Positions 44,407 through 53,378 of a DNA stretch of 64,000 bases are shown here, one piece after another. Under the pieces are notes generated by a model. It did not search any database. It worked only from the letters and a program-made list of their open reading frames with translations, and was not told the origin of the DNA. The translations under genes and the position numbers were made by a program. The stretch comes from Paracoccaceae bacterium. GTDB taxonomy: Bacteria; Pseudomonadota; Alphaproteobacteria; Rhodobacterales; Rhodobacteraceae. The stretch is from the NCBI GenBank assembly GCA_026706985.1, contig JAPOXR010000074.1, positions 23,334 to 87,333 on the forward strand. The letters run 5' to 3'. The stretch's first letter is position 1. Each line of letters begins with the position of its first letter.

Positions 44407-44835
44407 ATGGGAATCAAATATCTGCACACCATGGTGCGTGTACTGGATCTCGAAAAATCCATCGCATTTTATGAATTGCTCGGCCTGCGGGAAACCCGCC
44501 GGATTGACAATGACAGGGGACGATTCACGCTCGTCTTTCTTGCCCCGCCCGGACAGGAGGAATGTCCGGTCGAACTGACATTGAACTGGGATGGGGATGA
44601 CGGACTGCCCTCGGATAGCCGCCATTTCGGCCATCTTGCCTATGAAGTCGACGATATCTACGGCATGTGCCAAACGCTTATTGACAACGGCATCACCGTC
44701 AACAGACCGCCGCGCGACGGCCATATGGCCTTTGTCAGATCGCCGGACAATATTTCGATTGAATTGCTGCAAAAGGGTGAAGCTCTGCCAGCGGCCGAAC
44801 CTTGGATCAGCATGCCGAACAGCGGAATCTGGTAA
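44407..44835 (+). CDS. gloA: Lactoylglutathione lyase/VOC-family protein
   Basis: Probable glyoxalase I, converting the methylglyoxal-glutathione hemithioacetal to lactoylglutathione. From the ATG at 44407 the protein is 142 residues with two VOC beta-alpha repeats: KYLHTMVRVLDLEKSIAFYELLGLRETRR and HFGHLAYEVDDIYGMCQTLID...SIELLQKG. Metal ligands match H in KYLHTMVRV, E in VELTLNW, H in HFGHLAYE and E in SIELLQKG. The upstream part of the frame (44323-44406) has no family resemblance. Followed by the tmRNA gene. Confidence 0.88.
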   Translation: MGIKYLHTMVRVLDLEKSIAFYELLGLRETRRIDNDRGRFTLVFLAPPGQEECPVELTLNWDGDDGLPSDSRHFGHLAYEVDDIYGMCQTLIDNGITVNRPPRDGHMAFVRSPDNISIELLQKGEALPAAEPWISMPNSGIW

Positions 44836-44924
44836 AGGACGGAATTGCAACAGCGGTACCCTTTGGCCTGGGCGCCGCATTGACTTTTTCACCGCCAGGC
44901 GACAAACGTGGCGCAGTTCCTAAC

Positions 44925-45230
44925 GGAAATATGGCGATAAAGGCGCACGGAATAAACGGATCGGACCCGGGGGCGGTACCCGGCGGCTCCACCAGAGGCT
45001 ATTCATCATTGGGGAATAGATTGGGGCCGAAACAGGATTGACGAACGCGTAAAGGTGTAAGCTTTCGCTCGGTGTGGCACCGCCGTTATCGGTCCAGACT
45101 GCACAATTGCCAATGACAATCGTGCTCCGCTAAGGCTAGCTGCGTAAGCGGCCCGCTGACGCGGAACTCCAGCCCGGTGCCCTAGCACGCACCGGCGGGG
45201 TCGGCAGGCGCCCGGCAACAGAAGCCTGCA
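44925..45230 (+). ncRNA. ssrA: Permuted two-piece tmRNA
   Basis: Alphaproteobacterial permuted tmRNA gene, which rescues stalled ribosomes and tags their products for ClpXP. The acceptor piece comes first and ends in CCACCA at 44994; its 3' CGGCTCC (44984-44990) pairs with GGGGCCG opening the coding piece at 45023-45029, forming the alanine-type acceptor stem. The T-arm is CCGGG/CCCGG. The 28-base spacer between the pieces (44995-45022) contains a CTATTC/GAATAG hairpin that is presumably removed. The tag frame starts at the resume codon GCC (45109) and ends at TAA (45145-45147), encoding ANDNRAPLRLAA, added after the tRNA alanine. Further hairpins at 45174-45195 and 45204-45229 follow the tag. 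The outer ends are approximate. Confidence 0.95.
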
Positions 45231-45292
45231 TTTAAATTCCCACCAATCTGCCTTACTGTCGGTAGCTGTTCATCCTTCGCGGAGCATGGGAA

Positions 45293-45742
45293 ATGAGCGG
45301 CATTAACTATCCCGATATCATGGCGCAGGTTCTGCGCGGCGTGGTTGCGGCGGTTCTGAAATATGTCGCTGAGAAGGGGCTTCCGGAGCCAAACTATTTC
45401 GTCATGGACATCTGCACGGATCATCCCGGGGTTGAGATACCCGACTGGCTGCGCAAACAGCATCCGCAGGAGATGCGGATTATTCTGCAGCACTGGTTCG
45501 AAGATCTGAATGTCGGCGCAGCCGGATTCTTTGTCACACTCAGCTTCAACAATTCGCCGCAACCGATCTATGTTCCCTTCGCCGCACTGAAGAGCTTCAG
45601 CGATCCGGGTGCCGGCGTGACTTTCAGTTTTCCCGGCCCGGTGCCGGGTGAAAGCGGAGATTCACCGGCGCTTGATGAACCGGCAGCCGATGCCGACACA
45701 AAAGGTAAAGTTGTAAGTCTGGAAAATTTCCGCAAAGGCTGA
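45293..45742 (+). CDS. sspB: ClpXP adaptor SspB (alpha type)
   Basis: Delivers ssrA-tagged proteins to the ClpXP protease. The 149-residue protein has the alpha-type core: NYPDIMAQVLRGVVAAVLKYVAEKGLPEPNYFVMDICTDHPGVEIPDWLR, the HPQEMRIILQHWFEDLNV segment, and VPFAALKSFSDPGAGVTFSF, written here by pieces. After a proline/aspartate-rich linker comes KGKVVSLENFRKG, equivalent to the C-terminal XB tail that docks on ClpX. It is 60 bases downstream of ssrA, whose product it recognises. Confidence is high. Confidence 0.95.
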   Translation: MSGINYPDIMAQVLRGVVAAVLKYVAEKGLPEPNYFVMDICTDHPGVEIPDWLRKQHPQEMRIILQHWFEDLNVGAAGFFVTLSFNNSPQPIYVPFAALKSFSDPGAGVTFSFPGPVPGESGDSPALDEPAADADTKGKVVSLENFRKG

Positions 45743-45784
45743 CAACAGCCGAACCCCAGCCACCTGTCAGACAAGGAATGACGC

Positions 45785-47179
45785 ATGCCCGATAAACGAA
45801 CCGAGACTGACAGTTTCGGACCGATTGAAGTTCCGGCCAACCGTTACTGGGGTGCCCAGACGCAACGATCGCTGCAGAATTTTCCCATTGGCTGGGAGCG
45901 GCAACCGAATTCAATCGTGCATGCTCTCGGTATCATCAAGCAGGCCTGCGCCGAGGTGAATGTGGAGTTCGGCCTGCTGGATGCCGAAATCGGCCGTGCC
46001 ATCGCTGCCAGCGCCGGCGAAGTCGCGGCAGGGCAACTGGATTCACATTTTCCACTGGTGGTCTGGCAGACCGGTTCCGGCACACAATCGAACATGAACG
46101 CCAACGAAGTGATCGCCAACCGGGCGATCGAAAAACTGGGCGGAAAGCCCGGCACCAAAAACCCTGTGCATCCGAATGACCACGTCAATCGGTGCCAATC
46201 ATCAAATGACACCTTTCCCACCGCCATGCATATCGCCACGGCTCTGACTGCGCGGGATGTCCTGCTGCCCGGTCTGGAGAAATTGCATATGGCTCTCAGC
46301 GATAAATCCAACCGGTTCAAAGACATCATCAAAATCGGCCGTACACATACGCAGGATGCCACGCCGCTGACTCTCGGCCAGGAATTTTCCGGCTATGCCA
46401 GGCAGGTTGAACTCGGAATTTTAAGAGTTGAACGGGCTCTTGCGGCAATCTATCCGCTGGCACAGGGCGGTACCGCCGTCGGCACCGGGTTGAATACAAA
46501 ACAGGGCTGGGCGGAAGCGGTTGCCGAACGCATCGCTGCCCTCACCGAACTGCCCTTTACCAGCGGCGTCAATAAATTCGAGCTGCTCGCCGCCCATGAT
46601 GCGATGGTGGAAATGTCCGGTGCGGTGAAATCCGTCGCCGCTTCGCTTTTCAAGATCGCCAATGATATCCGTTTCCTCGCCTCCGGACCAAGATGCGGTA
46701 TCGGAGAGCTTCGATTGCCGGAGAACGAGCCCGGATCGTCAATCATGCCCGGTAAGGTCAACCCGACCCAGGCGGAAGCGTTGACTCAGGTCTGTGCACA
46801 TGTGCTCGGTAATGATGCCGCAATCGGCTTTGCCGGCAGCCAGGGGCATTTTGAACTGAATGTCTTCAAGCCGATGATTGCCTACAATTTACTGCAATCC
46901 ATGCAATTGATCGGCGATGCGGCATCCTCCTTTACCGATAATTGCGTGGTCGGTATTGAAGTTGACCGTCGCAGGATCGATCAGCTGCTGAATGAATCGC
47001 TCATGCTGGTGACCGCACTGGCTCCGGAGATAGGCTATGACAATGCCGCGAAGGTTGCCAAGGAAGCGCATAAAAACAGGACCACCCTGAAAGAAGAGGC
47101 GGTGCGGCTCGGTACCGTGAGCGCCGAGCGTTTTGACGAGATTGTGCGTCCGGAACTGATGCTGGGACCCCGGAAATAA
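45785..47179 (+). CDS. fumC: Fumarate hydratase class II
   Basis: Interconverts fumarate and malate in the TCA cycle; the iron-free, heat-stable type. The 464-residue protein starts [26 protein letters not shown] and has [35 protein letters not shown], the [17 protein letters not shown] segment, and the superfamily signature [15 protein letters not shown]. The gene lies between sspB and the tandem oxidoreductases; a promoter of its own cannot be located. Confidence 0.97.
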   Translation: MPDKRTETDSFGPIEVPANRYWGAQTQRSLQNFPIGWERQPNSIVHALGIIKQACAEVNVEFGLLDAEIGRAIAASAGEVAAGQLDSHFPLVVWQTGSGTQSNMNANEVIANRAIEKLGGKPGTKNPVHPNDHVNRCQSSNDTFPTAMHIATALTARDVLLPGLEKLHMALSDKSNRFKDIIKIGRTHTQDATPLTLGQEFSGYARQVELGILRVERALAAIYPLAQGGTAVGTGLNTKQGWAEAVAERIAALTELPFTSGVNKFELLAAHDAMVEMSGAVKSVAASLFKIANDIRFLASGPRCGIGELRLPENEPGSSIMPGKVNPTQAEALTQVCAHVLGNDAAIGFAGSQGHFELNVFKPMIAYNLLQSMQLIGDAASSFTDNCVVGIEVDRRRIDQLLNESLMLVTALAPEIGYDNAAKVAKEAHKNRTTLKEEAVRLGTVSAERFDEIVRPELMLGPRK

Positions 47180-47197
47180 CCATCAGAGGAAAACGAC

Positions 47198-49648
47198 ATG
47201 GCTGAGATTCCCACTTCGGCACGGGTTGTGATCATCGGCGGAGGCGCTGTCGGCGCATCGTGCCTGTATCATCTTGCAAAGGCTGGATGGACGGATTGCG
47301 TGCTGCTGGAAAAGAATGAGTTGACCGCCGGTTCCACCTGGCACGCCGCCGGAAATGTTCCGACTTTTTCCTCCAGCTGGTCGGTGATGAATATGCAGCG
47401 CTACTCGGCGGAACTCTACAGAACCCTGGGAGAAACGGTTGACTATCCGATCAATTACCATGTGACCGGTTCCATTCGTCTGGCGCATTCGAAGGAGCGC
47501 ATGCAGGAGTTTCAAAGAGCGGCCGGCATGGGTCGGTATCAGGGTATCGATATCGAAATGATCGGGCCGAATGGCATCAGGGACCGGTACCCCTTCATCG
47601 AACTCCACGATCTCGAGGGTGCCCTGTATGATCCCTATGACGGCGATATTGATCCGGCGCAATTGACTCAGGCGCTTGCCAAAGGCGCGCGCTCGCTGGG
47701 AGCGAAGATTTGCCGGCATGTATCGGTCACCGGAATTGAACGGCCGAAGGGAGAATGGCGCGTCAGCACCGATAAGGGCGAAATCAGCTGTCAGATCGTG
47801 GTCAATGCCGCAGGCTACTATGCGCAGCGTGTCGGTGAAATGTTCAAACCGTTCGGCGGCCGGACTGTTCCGATGGCCACAATGAGCCATCAGTATCTGG
47901 TCATGGACGAGCTTCCTGAATTGTCGGAATGGTCGAAGCGCGAGGGGCGAAAGCTTCCTCTGCTCCGTGATGTCGATATCTCCTATTATCTGCGGCAGGA
48001 AAAATCCGGACTGAATTTCGGCCCCTATGAACGAAATTGCCGTGCCCATTGGGTGGATCCCGATGATCCCCTGCCCGAAGATTTTTCATTCCAACTGTTC
48101 CAGGATGATATCGACCGGCTTGAATACTATATCGAGGATGTGATCGCCCGGGTTCCGCTGATGCAGAAGGCGGGCATTTCCAAAATCATCAACGGGCCGA
48201 TTCCCTACGCTCCTGACGGCATGCCATTGATCGGACCGATGCCCGGCGTTGCGGATGCGTTTGAGGCCTGCGTCTTCACTTTCGGGATCGCGCAGGCGGG
48301 TGGCGCCGGCAAAACCCTCGCAGAATGGGTGACCGAAGGGAGGACCGAATGGGACATGTGGTCCTGCGACCCGCGTCGTTACACGGATTACACTGATCAC
48401 GAATACTGCGTGCAAAAGGCCATGGAAACATATGGACATGAATATGCCATGCACTTTCCCTGGTTTGAATGGCCTGCCGGAAGAGACCGTAAACTGTCAC
48501 CCGTGCATGACCGAATCAAGGCTCTCGGCGGACAGATGGGTGCCTATAACGGATGGGAGCGGGCCAACTGGTTCGCCAAACCGGAAGATGATCTGGCAGA
48601 GTCGCATCTGCAGAGCTGGGGCCGGTCCGGCCCCTGGGAAAAGCGTGTCCGCGAAGAATGCCGCGCTGTTGCTGAAGATGTCGGGGTGCTGGATCTGGCC
48701 GGATTTGCCAGATTCATGCTCAACGGATCCGGTGCGGGTGAATGGCTGCTCAGCCGGATCAGCGGCGTTCTGCCCCGGATCGGTCGTATGAATCTGGCCT
48801 ATTTTCCAGATTCAACCGGTCGGGTGCTCACCGAAATGTCAGTGCTCAGACATGCCGAGGATGAATTCACGCTGATTACGGCGAGTGCCGGTCAATGGCA
48901 TGATTTTGAGCTGTTGACACGGGCGCTTCCGCCGGGTGGCGCAGTCACCGTCACCGACAGGACCGCCGATTACTCCACCCTCATCATAACCGGTCCCAAC
49001 TCCAGAAAACTGCTGAGCGGCATGGTCGAGGCAGATCTGGATCTTCCCTGGCTGAGCCTGCAGCAGGCGCGTGCGGCAGGGTTGGATGTGATGCTCGCCC
49101 GGGTCAGCTTCGCCGGCGAACTTGGATGGGAAATTCACTGTGATAACAAATATTTGACCCGGATATATGATTCGATCATTGAGGCTGGCGCGACGCCGTT
49201 CGGAATGTGGGCTCTGAATTCATTACGGCTCGAAAAAGGTTACCGCGCCTGGAAAGGTGACCTGTCAACGGATTATACAATTCTTGAAAGCGGGCTCGAC
49301 CGATTTGTGCGCTTTGACAAGCCGCAGGGTTTTCCCGGAAAAGCGGCACTGTTGAATGAACGCCAGCGCGGCAGTGCCAAGCGCTTTGTAACAATGGTGG
49401 TGGACGCGGGCGAGTTTGATGCACCGAATATGTCAACCATCCGGCATGCCGGCGAAATCGTCGGAGAAACCACTTCCGGCGGTTGGGGATACCGCACCGG
49501 CAAATCCATAGCGCTCGGGTTTGTCAGAACCGATTTAGCCCACCGGGGAATGTCGGTGGAAGTGGATATCTATGGTGATCTCCGCCCCGCTGTCATTCAG
49601 GGTGAGGGAGCTCTTTGGGATCCACAAAATCTCCGTCTCAGGGCGTGA
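47198..49648 (+). CDS. FAD-dependent oxidoreductase fused to GcvT (dimethylglycine/sarcosine dehydrogenase type) 1
   Basis: Predicted to strip methyl groups from N-methylated glycines, passing formaldehyde to tetrahydrofolate. The 816-residue protein has an N-terminal FAD domain with [21 protein letters not shown] (11-32) and GSTWHAAGN, whose histidine is the site of covalent FAD attachment in relatives; then a linker, and a C-terminal GcvT-like folate domain (about 430-810) with [28 protein letters not shown] and [23 protein letters not shown]. It precedes a second, diverged copy by 22 bases. Exact substrate (dimethylglycine, sarcosine or a related amine) cannot be set from sequence. Confidence 0.88.
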   Translation: MAEIPTSARVVIIGGGAVGASCLYHLAKAGWTDCVLLEKNELTAGSTWHAAGNVPTFSSSWSVMNMQRYSAELYRTLGETVDYPINYHVTGSIRLAHSKERMQEFQRAAGMGRYQGIDIEMIGPNGIRDRYPFIELHDLEGALYDPYDGDIDPAQLTQALAKGARSLGAKICRHVSVTGIERPKGEWRVSTDKGEISCQIVVNAAGYYAQRVGEMFKPFGGRTVPMATMSHQYLVMDELPELSEWSKREGRKLPLLRDVDISYYLRQEKSGLNFGPYERNCRAHWVDPDDPLPEDFSFQLFQDDIDRLEYYIEDVIARVPLMQKAGISKIINGPIPYAPDGMPLIGPMPGVADAFEACVFTFGIAQAGGAGKTLAEWVTEGRTEWDMWSCDPRRYTDYTDHEYCVQKAMETYGHEYAMHFPWFEWPAGRDRKLSPVHDRIKALGGQMGAYNGWERANWFAKPEDDLAESHLQSWGRSGPWEKRVREECRAVAEDVGVLDLAGFARFMLNGSGAGEWLLSRISGVLPRIGRMNLAYFPDSTGRVLTEMSVLRHAEDEFTLITASAGQWHDFELLTRALPPGGAVTVTDRTADYSTLIITGPNSRKLLSGMVEADLDLPWLSLQQARAAGLDVMLARVSFAGELGWEIHCDNKYLTRIYDSIIEAGATPFGMWALNSLRLEKGYRAWKGDLSTDYTILESGLDRFVRFDKPQGFPGKAALLNERQRGSAKRFVTMVVDAGEFDAPNMSTIRHAGEIVGETTSGGWGYRTGKSIALGFVRTDLAHRGMSVEVDIYGDLRPAVIQGEGALWDPQNLRLRA

Positions 49649-49670
49649 CCATAGGCGGAGGAATGGCATC

Positions 49671-52115
49671 ATGACAGTTTTACCTGCGAAAGCCCGTGCA
49701 ATTGTTATCGGCGGCGGTGTTGTCGGTTGTTCGGTGGCTTACCACCTGGCCCGGCTCGGCTGGACAGATGTGCTGCTGTTGGAACGCAGAAAACTTACCT
49801 CCGGCACCACCTGGCATGCAGCCGGCCTGATCGCACAACTGCGCGCCACGTCCAACATGACCCGCCTGGCGAAATATTCCCAGGAGCTTTACGGCAGGTT
49901 GGAGAAAGAAACCGGAACCGCAACCGGATTTGTCCGCTGCGGTTCAATCACCGTCGCTCTGACCGATGAGCGGCGGGAAGAGTTGCTGCGCTCTGCGTCC
50001 ATGGCACGCGCTTTCGGAGTTGAGATCGAGAATATCACCGCAGCGGAAATCGGCGACATGTATCCCTATCTGAATACCGGGGATGTGGTCGGCGGTGTCT
50101 ATCTGGCAAAGGACGGCCAGGGCGATCCTGCCAATATCGCCTTGGCGCTGGCCAAAGGTGCCCGGCAAAAGGGGGTACGCATCATCGAAGGCGCGAAGGC
50201 CATCGGATTTGAACGCCACGGGCGGCGGGTCACGGCGGTTAATTGCCGGTTCGAAGGCGAAACCAAGAGAATTGAAACCGACTATGCGGTGATATGCGGC
50301 GGTATGTGGTCGCGCGACCTCGGGGCGAAGGCGGGCGCGGCTATTCCGCTGCATGCATGCGAGCATTTCTATATGGTGACCGAACCGATCGAGGGACTGC
50401 AACGGCTGCCGGTGCTGCGGGTACCGGACGAATGCGCCTACTATAAAGAGGATGCGGGCAAACTCCTTGTCGGTGCCTTTGAGCCGAATGCCAAACCATG
50501 GGGAATGGAGGGAATTCCCGAATCCTTCGAATTTGATCAACTGCCGGAGGATCTGGAGCAGTTTGAACCCATTCTGGACAAAGCGGTGCGGCGCATTCCG
50601 ATTCTGGAAACAGCCGGAGTGCAGACATTTTTCAACGGCCCCGAAAGCTTCACGCCCGATACTGCCTACCATCTCGGACAGACCCCGGAAGTTGACAATC
50701 TGTATGTGGCCGCCGGGTTTAATTCCATCGGCATTCAATCGGCCGGCGGTGCCGGGATGGCACTCGCCCAGTGGATGCAGGACGGCGAACGCCCCTTCGA
50801 TCTCGGCGATGTCGATATTGCCCGGGTGCAGCCCTTTCAATGCAATCGCAGCTATCTGTTTCAACGCTCAACGGAAACGCTCGGCCTGCTCTATGCGGAT
50901 CATTTTCCGTATCGGCAGAAAGCGACCGCGCGCGGTATCCGAAGATCTCCTTTCCACGCTCAATTGCTGGAGAACGGAGCGGTTATGGGCGAGATTTCGG
51001 GTTGGGAGCGCGCCAATTGGTTTGCCGGACCCGATCAGGAGCGAAGCTACCATTACAGCTGGTCAAGGCAGAACTGGTTTGAGAATTGGCGTTCTGAACA
51101 TCTGGCGGTGCGCGGCAATCTAGGCATGTATGACATGTCAAGTTTTGGCAAAATTCTTGTCCAAGGCATTGATTCGGAATCCTTTCTGAATTTTATCTGC
51201 GCTGCCGATATGTCGATGCAGCCGGGGCGAATCGCCTATACGCAGTTCCTCAACCAAGCCGGGGGTATCGAAGCGGATGTCACGGTGGCGCGGCTATCGG
51301 AAGATCGCTACCTCATCGTAACGCCGGCGGCGACACTGCGTGCGGATCAGACCTGGCTGTCGAGAAACCTGCGTGAGCGCAATGTGACCTTAACCGATGT
51401 GACCGCGGCGGAAGGCGTGCTGGCAGTCATGGGACCGAATTCCCGCGACTTGCTCGCCGCCGTCTCGCCTGACGATTTCAGCAATGCGGCATTTCCGTTC
51501 GGCAGCAGCAGGCAGATTCAGATCGGCATGGGTCTCGCCAGAGCCCACAGGATTTCCTATGTCGGCGAATTGGGCTGGGAAATCTATATTTCGACGGACA
51601 TGGCAGCGCATGTCTTCGAAACCATTCTGGACGCCGGCAGCGGTTTCGGCCTGCGGCTGTGCGGCATGCATATGATGGATAGTTGCCGCACAGAAAAGGC
51701 GTTCCGCCATTTCGGCCATGACATCACCTGTGAAGACCATGTGCTCGAAGCCGGTCTTGGCTTTGCCGTCGATACCGGTAAGGTGGATTTCATCGGTCGC
51801 GATGCGGTGCTTCGCAAGCGCGAGGCCGGGCTGGAGAAACGCCTTGTGCAATTCAAGCTCGAAGATCCCGAACCCCTGCTCTACCATAACGAACCCATAG
51901 TCAGGGATGGCAGGATTACCGGTTATCTCACCTCAGGCAGCTATGGGCATCATCTCGGTGCCGCCGTGGGATTGGGTTATGTTCCCTGCAGGGGGGAAAG
52001 TGCGACGGAATTGCTGCAATCCTCTTTTGAGATCGAGGTCGCTGGCAGCAGGGTTGGTGCGCAGGCTTCGTTGCGCCCCCTCTACGACCCGGCAGCGTCC
52101 CGGGTAAAAGCGTAG
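49671..52115 (+). CDS. FAD-dependent oxidoreductase fused to GcvT (dimethylglycine/sarcosine dehydrogenase type) 2
   Basis: Second copy of the fused FAD/GcvT oxidoreductase, 814 residues from the ATG at 49671. It shows [37 protein letters not shown] with the flavinylation-type histidine, the middle segment [25 protein letters not shown], and a GcvT C-terminus with [31 protein letters not shown] and [21 protein letters not shown]. It differs from the first copy along its length, so the pair probably acts on two different methylated amines or in sequence. The frame open from 49572 would overlap the first gene and adds nothing family-like. Followed at once by the RHH gene. Confidence 0.88.
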   Translation: MTVLPAKARAIVIGGGVVGCSVAYHLARLGWTDVLLLERRKLTSGTTWHAAGLIAQLRATSNMTRLAKYSQELYGRLEKETGTATGFVRCGSITVALTDERREELLRSASMARAFGVEIENITAAEIGDMYPYLNTGDVVGGVYLAKDGQGDPANIALALAKGARQKGVRIIEGAKAIGFERHGRRVTAVNCRFEGETKRIETDYAVICGGMWSRDLGAKAGAAIPLHACEHFYMVTEPIEGLQRLPVLRVPDECAYYKEDAGKLLVGAFEPNAKPWGMEGIPESFEFDQLPEDLEQFEPILDKAVRRIPILETAGVQTFFNGPESFTPDTAYHLGQTPEVDNLYVAAGFNSIGIQSAGGAGMALAQWMQDGERPFDLGDVDIARVQPFQCNRSYLFQRSTETLGLLYADHFPYRQKATARGIRRSPFHAQLLENGAVMGEISGWERANWFAGPDQERSYHYSWSRQNWFENWRSEHLAVRGNLGMYDMSSFGKILVQGIDSESFLNFICAADMSMQPGRIAYTQFLNQAGGIEADVTVARLSEDRYLIVTPAATLRADQTWLSRNLRERNVTLTDVTAAEGVLAVMGPNSRDLLAAVSPDDFSNAAFPFGSSRQIQIGMGLARAHRISYVGELGWEIYISTDMAAHVFETILDAGSGFGLRLCGMHMMDSCRTEKAFRHFGHDITCEDHVLEAGLGFAVDTGKVDFIGRDAVLRKREAGLEKRLVQFKLEDPEPLLYHNEPIVRDGRITGYLTSGSYGHHLGAAVGLGYVPCRGESATELLQSSFEIEVAGSRVGAQASLRPLYDPAASRVKA

Positions 52116-52117
52116 TT

Positions 52118-52384
52118 TTGCGCCCGCGGAAGCGATCACTCACCCTCAGGGGTCACCGAACAAGCGTCTCGCTGGAGGACGAATTCTGGCACAGCTTCTG
52201 CGACATCGCCGCCCGGCTGAATTGTTCTGTTGCCAGCCTTGCTGCCGAGATTGACGCGGCGCGGGGCGACAACGACCGCGCCCTGGCGACCGCTATCCGG
52301 GTATTTGTGCTGGATTACTGGAAGCACCATGCCATGAATCAGCCGACAAATGCCATCCATGGGAAAATTTCGAGCAGCCAATAG
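52118..52384 (+). CDS. Ribbon-helix-helix domain protein
   Basis: An 88-residue predicted DNA-binding protein. The start is a TTG three bases after the upstream stop. The core SLTLRGHRTSVSLEDEFWHSF forms the beta strand and first helix, and LAAEIDAARGDNDRALATAIRVFVLDYWK the second, matching the RHH_4 type found as a single copy in alphaproteobacteria. Its tail overlaps ccdA by 46 bases on the other strand. It may regulate its own operon, but no operator is recognised. Confidence 0.75.
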   Translation: MRPRKRSLTLRGHRTSVSLEDEFWHSFCDIAARLNCSVASLAAEIDAARGDNDRALATAIRVFVLDYWKHHAMNQPTNAIHGKISSSQ

Positions 52385-53088
52385 GCAATGGATGCGAACC
52401 GGCCGCTGATCAGCAGCAGCCCCACCAGCAGCAGAAGAACGCCAATTCCGCGTTCAATCGACTGCATCCAGGGTTTGATTCGTGCCAGAACGCGTCTTGA
52501 TCTGTCGATGAAAGCCGCTGCGAGCACAAACGGAATTCCCAGCCCGGCCGCGTATGCCGCCAGCAAAAGCGTTCCTTTGCCGACCGAATCCTCCTGCGCT
52601 GCCAGCGACAGCACCGCCCCCAGCACCGGGCCGATACAGGGCGTCCAGCCGAATGCGAAAGCCAGGCCGAGAAGGAATGCGCCCGCCAGGCTGCCGCCAT
52701 GACTGCCGGCGTTCAGCCGCGCTTCGCGATCCAGAATCGGCAGGCGGATGATGCCGAGAAAATGCAGCCCGAAAACCAGGATCACCAATCCGGCAACGCG
52801 CCCGAGCAGGATCTGATGGGTCAGAAAGAGGATTCCCAGCGATGATGCGGCAAAGCCGAGAATCAGGAACACCACAGACAGACCGAGGACAAAAAACAAA
52901 GCGGCCAGCACCGCGTGACCCCGTCTCTCTCCGGCGGAGTAATCGGCGAAGGACATGCCGCTCATATATGCGAGATAAGCTGGAACAATCGGCAGCACGC
53001 AGGGCGAGATAAAGCTGATCAACCCGCCGGAGAGCGCGATCAGGAGGCCGAGCGCCAGCCCGGCATCAAAGATATCAATGCCCAGCAT
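52339..53088 (-). CDS. ccdA: Cytochrome c biogenesis/thiol transport protein CcdA
   Basis: Inner-membrane protein that passes reducing power from thioredoxin to periplasmic thiols, for cytochrome c assembly or other oxidoreductases. The 249-residue protein has six TM helices, with the active cysteines in ISPCVLPIVPAYLAYMSG (first helix) and GWTPCIGPVLGAVLSL (fourth helix). Length fits the DsbD-beta/CcdA domain. It is divergent from tusA and its C-terminus overlaps the RHH gene. No heme-handling genes are adjacent. Confidence 0.93.
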   Translation of the reverse strand: MLGIDIFDAGLALGLLIALSGGLISFISPCVLPIVPAYLAYMSGMSFADYSAGERRGHAVLAALFFVLGLSVVFLILGFAASSLGILFLTHQILLGRVAGLVILVFGLHFLGIIRLPILDREARLNAGSHGGSLAGAFLLGLAFAFGWTPCIGPVLGAVLSLAAQEDSVGKGTLLLAAYAAGLGIPFVLAAAFIDRSRRVLARIKPWMQSIERGIGVLLLLVGLLLISGRFASIAYWLLEIFPWMAFVG

Positions 53089-53143
53089 TGCTCACCCGCC
53101 TGCGCAATTGGACTCCGTCGGGCGCGCAGACTAAGCGGAGCGG

Positions 53144-53371
53144 ATGAACCAGTCTGACACTGTGGATGCGATCGGATTGCTGTGTCCGCTGCCGGTGCTG
53201 CGCGTGGCCAAACGGATGCGCAGCCTGAAAAGCGGTGATGCTGTGTGCGTCGTTGCGGACGACCCGGCTGCGGAAATTGATATTCCCAATTTCTGCCGCG
53301 AACAGGGTCATACACTTGTCGGCGTGACGCGTGCCGGCGACCGCATCACATTTGAAATCAGAAAATCCTGA
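53144..53371 (+). CDS. TusA-family sulfur carrier protein
   Basis: A 75-residue sulfurtransferase-like carrier. It has the family core VDAIGLLCPLPVLRVAKRMRSL with the sulfur-accepting cysteine in CPLPVLR (about C14), then VVADDPAAEIDIPNFCREQGHTLV. TusA proteins shuttle persulfide for tRNA thiolation, molybdenum cofactor or dissimilatory sulfur steps; which one applies here cannot be told. It lies between ccdA (divergent) and the large oxidoreductase (convergent, seven bases apart). Confidence 0.92.
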   Translation: MNQSDTVDAIGLLCPLPVLRVAKRMRSLKSGDAVCVVADDPAAEIDIPNFCREQGHTLVGVTRAGDRITFEIRKS

Positions 53372-53378
53372 ATGCGCA

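Noticed and set aside
47183..48049. 288-codon minus-strand frame opposite the first FAD/GcvT gene
   Set aside because: Product shows no recognisable domain and the other strand encodes an intact oxidoreductase.
49944..50864. 306-codon minus-strand frame opposite the second FAD/GcvT gene
   Set aside because: Same reasoning: a shadow of a conserved coding frame.
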